Below are positions 57,875-58,217 of a stretch of DNA of 58,217 nt, piece by piece. Numbering within the stretch: position 1 is the first letter of the stretch; each line of letters opens with the position of its first letter. Under the pieces are notes generated by a model, which made no database searches, was not told the origin of the DNA, and saw only the letters and a program-made list of their open reading frames with translations. The stretch is from Lachnospiraceae bacterium (GTDB taxonomy: Bacteria > Bacillota > Clostridia > Lachnospirales > Lachnospiraceae), in assembly GCA_017552715.1 (NCBI GenBank), contig JAFZOW010000092.1:1-58217 (forward strand). The letters are read 5' to 3'. The translations under genes were made by a program, and so were the position numbers.

Positions 57875-58217
57875 ATGGCTGTAACGGAAACAGCGGAAAA
57901 ATCCACGGAATCTTCGGAGAATTATCTGAAGACCATACTGATCCTGAGCCGCCGGCTGCCGGTGGTCCGCAGTGTGGACATCGCCAACGAAATGGGCTTT
58001 AAAAAGAGCAGCGTTTCCATCGCCATGAAAAACCTGCGGGAAAAGAACCACATCACGGTCACGGACGCCGGCTACATCTACCTCACCGACAGCGGCAAAA
58101 AGATCGCCGAGACCATCTACGAGCGCAACCGTTTCATGTCGGAGATGCTCATGAGCTGGGGAGTGGATCAGGAGATCGCGGAGCGGGATGCCTGCCGCAT
58201 CGAGCACGTCATCAGCG
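57875..58217 (+). CDS. DtxR/MntR-family metal-dependent regulator, truncated by the window edge
   Basis: The first 114 codons are present. After a short acidic start (MAVTETAEKSTESSENYLK) comes a winged helix-turn-helix (VRSVDIANEMGFKKSSVSIA, then MKNLREKNHIT and GYIYLTDSGKKIAE) and the start of the dimerisation/metal-binding domain, with Glu/Cys/His residues in ERDACRIEHVIS that match metal ligand positions of MntR/IdeR proteins. It likely represses metal uptake genes when manganese or iron is bound. ATG 57875 has GAAGGAG eight bases upstream. It is one of two plus-strand genes. Confidence 0.9.
   Translation, partial: MAVTETAEKSTESSENYLKTILILSRRLPVVRSVDIANEMGFKKSSVSIAMKNLREKNHITVTDAGYIYLTDSGKKIAETIYERNRFMSEMLMSWGVDQEIAERDACRIEHVIS

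Noticed and set aside
57824-58207. Minus-strand frame of 127 codons at the right edge
   Set aside because: It is opposite the DtxR-type gene, which has a strong ribosome site, promoter and recognisable winged helix.

Overview
The window looks like a chromosomal segment of a Lachnospiraceae-type member of the Clostridia. It is moderately GC-rich, has strong Shine-Dalgarno sites and sigma-A-like promoters, and carries several genes typical of gut or rumen Firmicutes: AzlCD, PotABCD, a lipoprotein GH5 cellulase, BspA-type leucine-rich surface proteins and BcrA-type ABC transporters. This placement is inferred from gene content; no 16S rRNA or other marker is present. Almost every gene is on the minus strand. 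The exceptions are the GH5 gene and the DtxR-family gene cut by the right edge. I found no tRNA, rRNA, CRISPR array, phage or complete insertion sequence.

Layout in + coordinates (transcription mostly runs right to left). 1-5.4 kb: F-type ATP synthase operon atpB-E-F-(delta/alpha fusion)-G-D; atpD runs off the left edge. 5.4-11 kb: potABCD polyamine uptake followed by azlCD. 11-20.3 kb: two membrane proteins of unknown role, a 51-aa protein, valS, a cytoplasmic GH13 glycosidase and a nuclease-helicase fusion with a predicted leaderless promoter. 20.3-21.3 kb: about 1 kb without genes, holding an array of same-strand TTATGT hexamers and a palindromic element. 21.3-24.7 kb: a DUF2812/ABC operon preceded by a riboswitch-like leader with an intrinsic terminator. 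24.8-26.2 kb: GH5 cellulase. 26.4-32.4 kb: a two-component system, BcrA-type ATPase, two permeases and a membrane-bound S41-type protein. 32.5-41.6 kb: a 2026-aa secreted LRR/Ig-like protein with a 7TM sensor kinase and response regulator. 41.7-47.8 kb: HD-GYP protein, TetR regulator, a 671-aa secreted protein and two small-family proteins. 47.9-53.3 kb: a second response regulator, ATPase, two permeases, membrane-bound erythromycin-esterase-like protein and kinase. 53.4-57.8 kb: D-lactate dehydrogenase-like protein, a split purine terminal pathway (stand-alone AICAR transformylase plus PurO-type IMP cyclohydrolase) and a MATE exporter. 57.9 kb to the end: DtxR/MntR-like regulator.

The most notable points are these. 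(i) A delta C-terminal domain is fused to ATP synthase alpha, with no separate atpH, and the c subunit has an alanine-substituted glycine motif and a signal-like N-terminus. (ii) Two cassettes share the same plan: a two-component system with a sensor-poor kinase, a BcrA-type ABC exporter and a membrane-anchored hydrolase-like protein. Each has direct repeats at about 11-bp spacing upstream of its ATPase gene. (iii) There is a structured leader upstream of an ABC operon. (iv) A 134-bp MITE family has terminal inverted repeats, an 8-bp target duplication and stems whose sequence varies between copies while pairing is kept. (v) The TTATGT array has no explanation I can offer.
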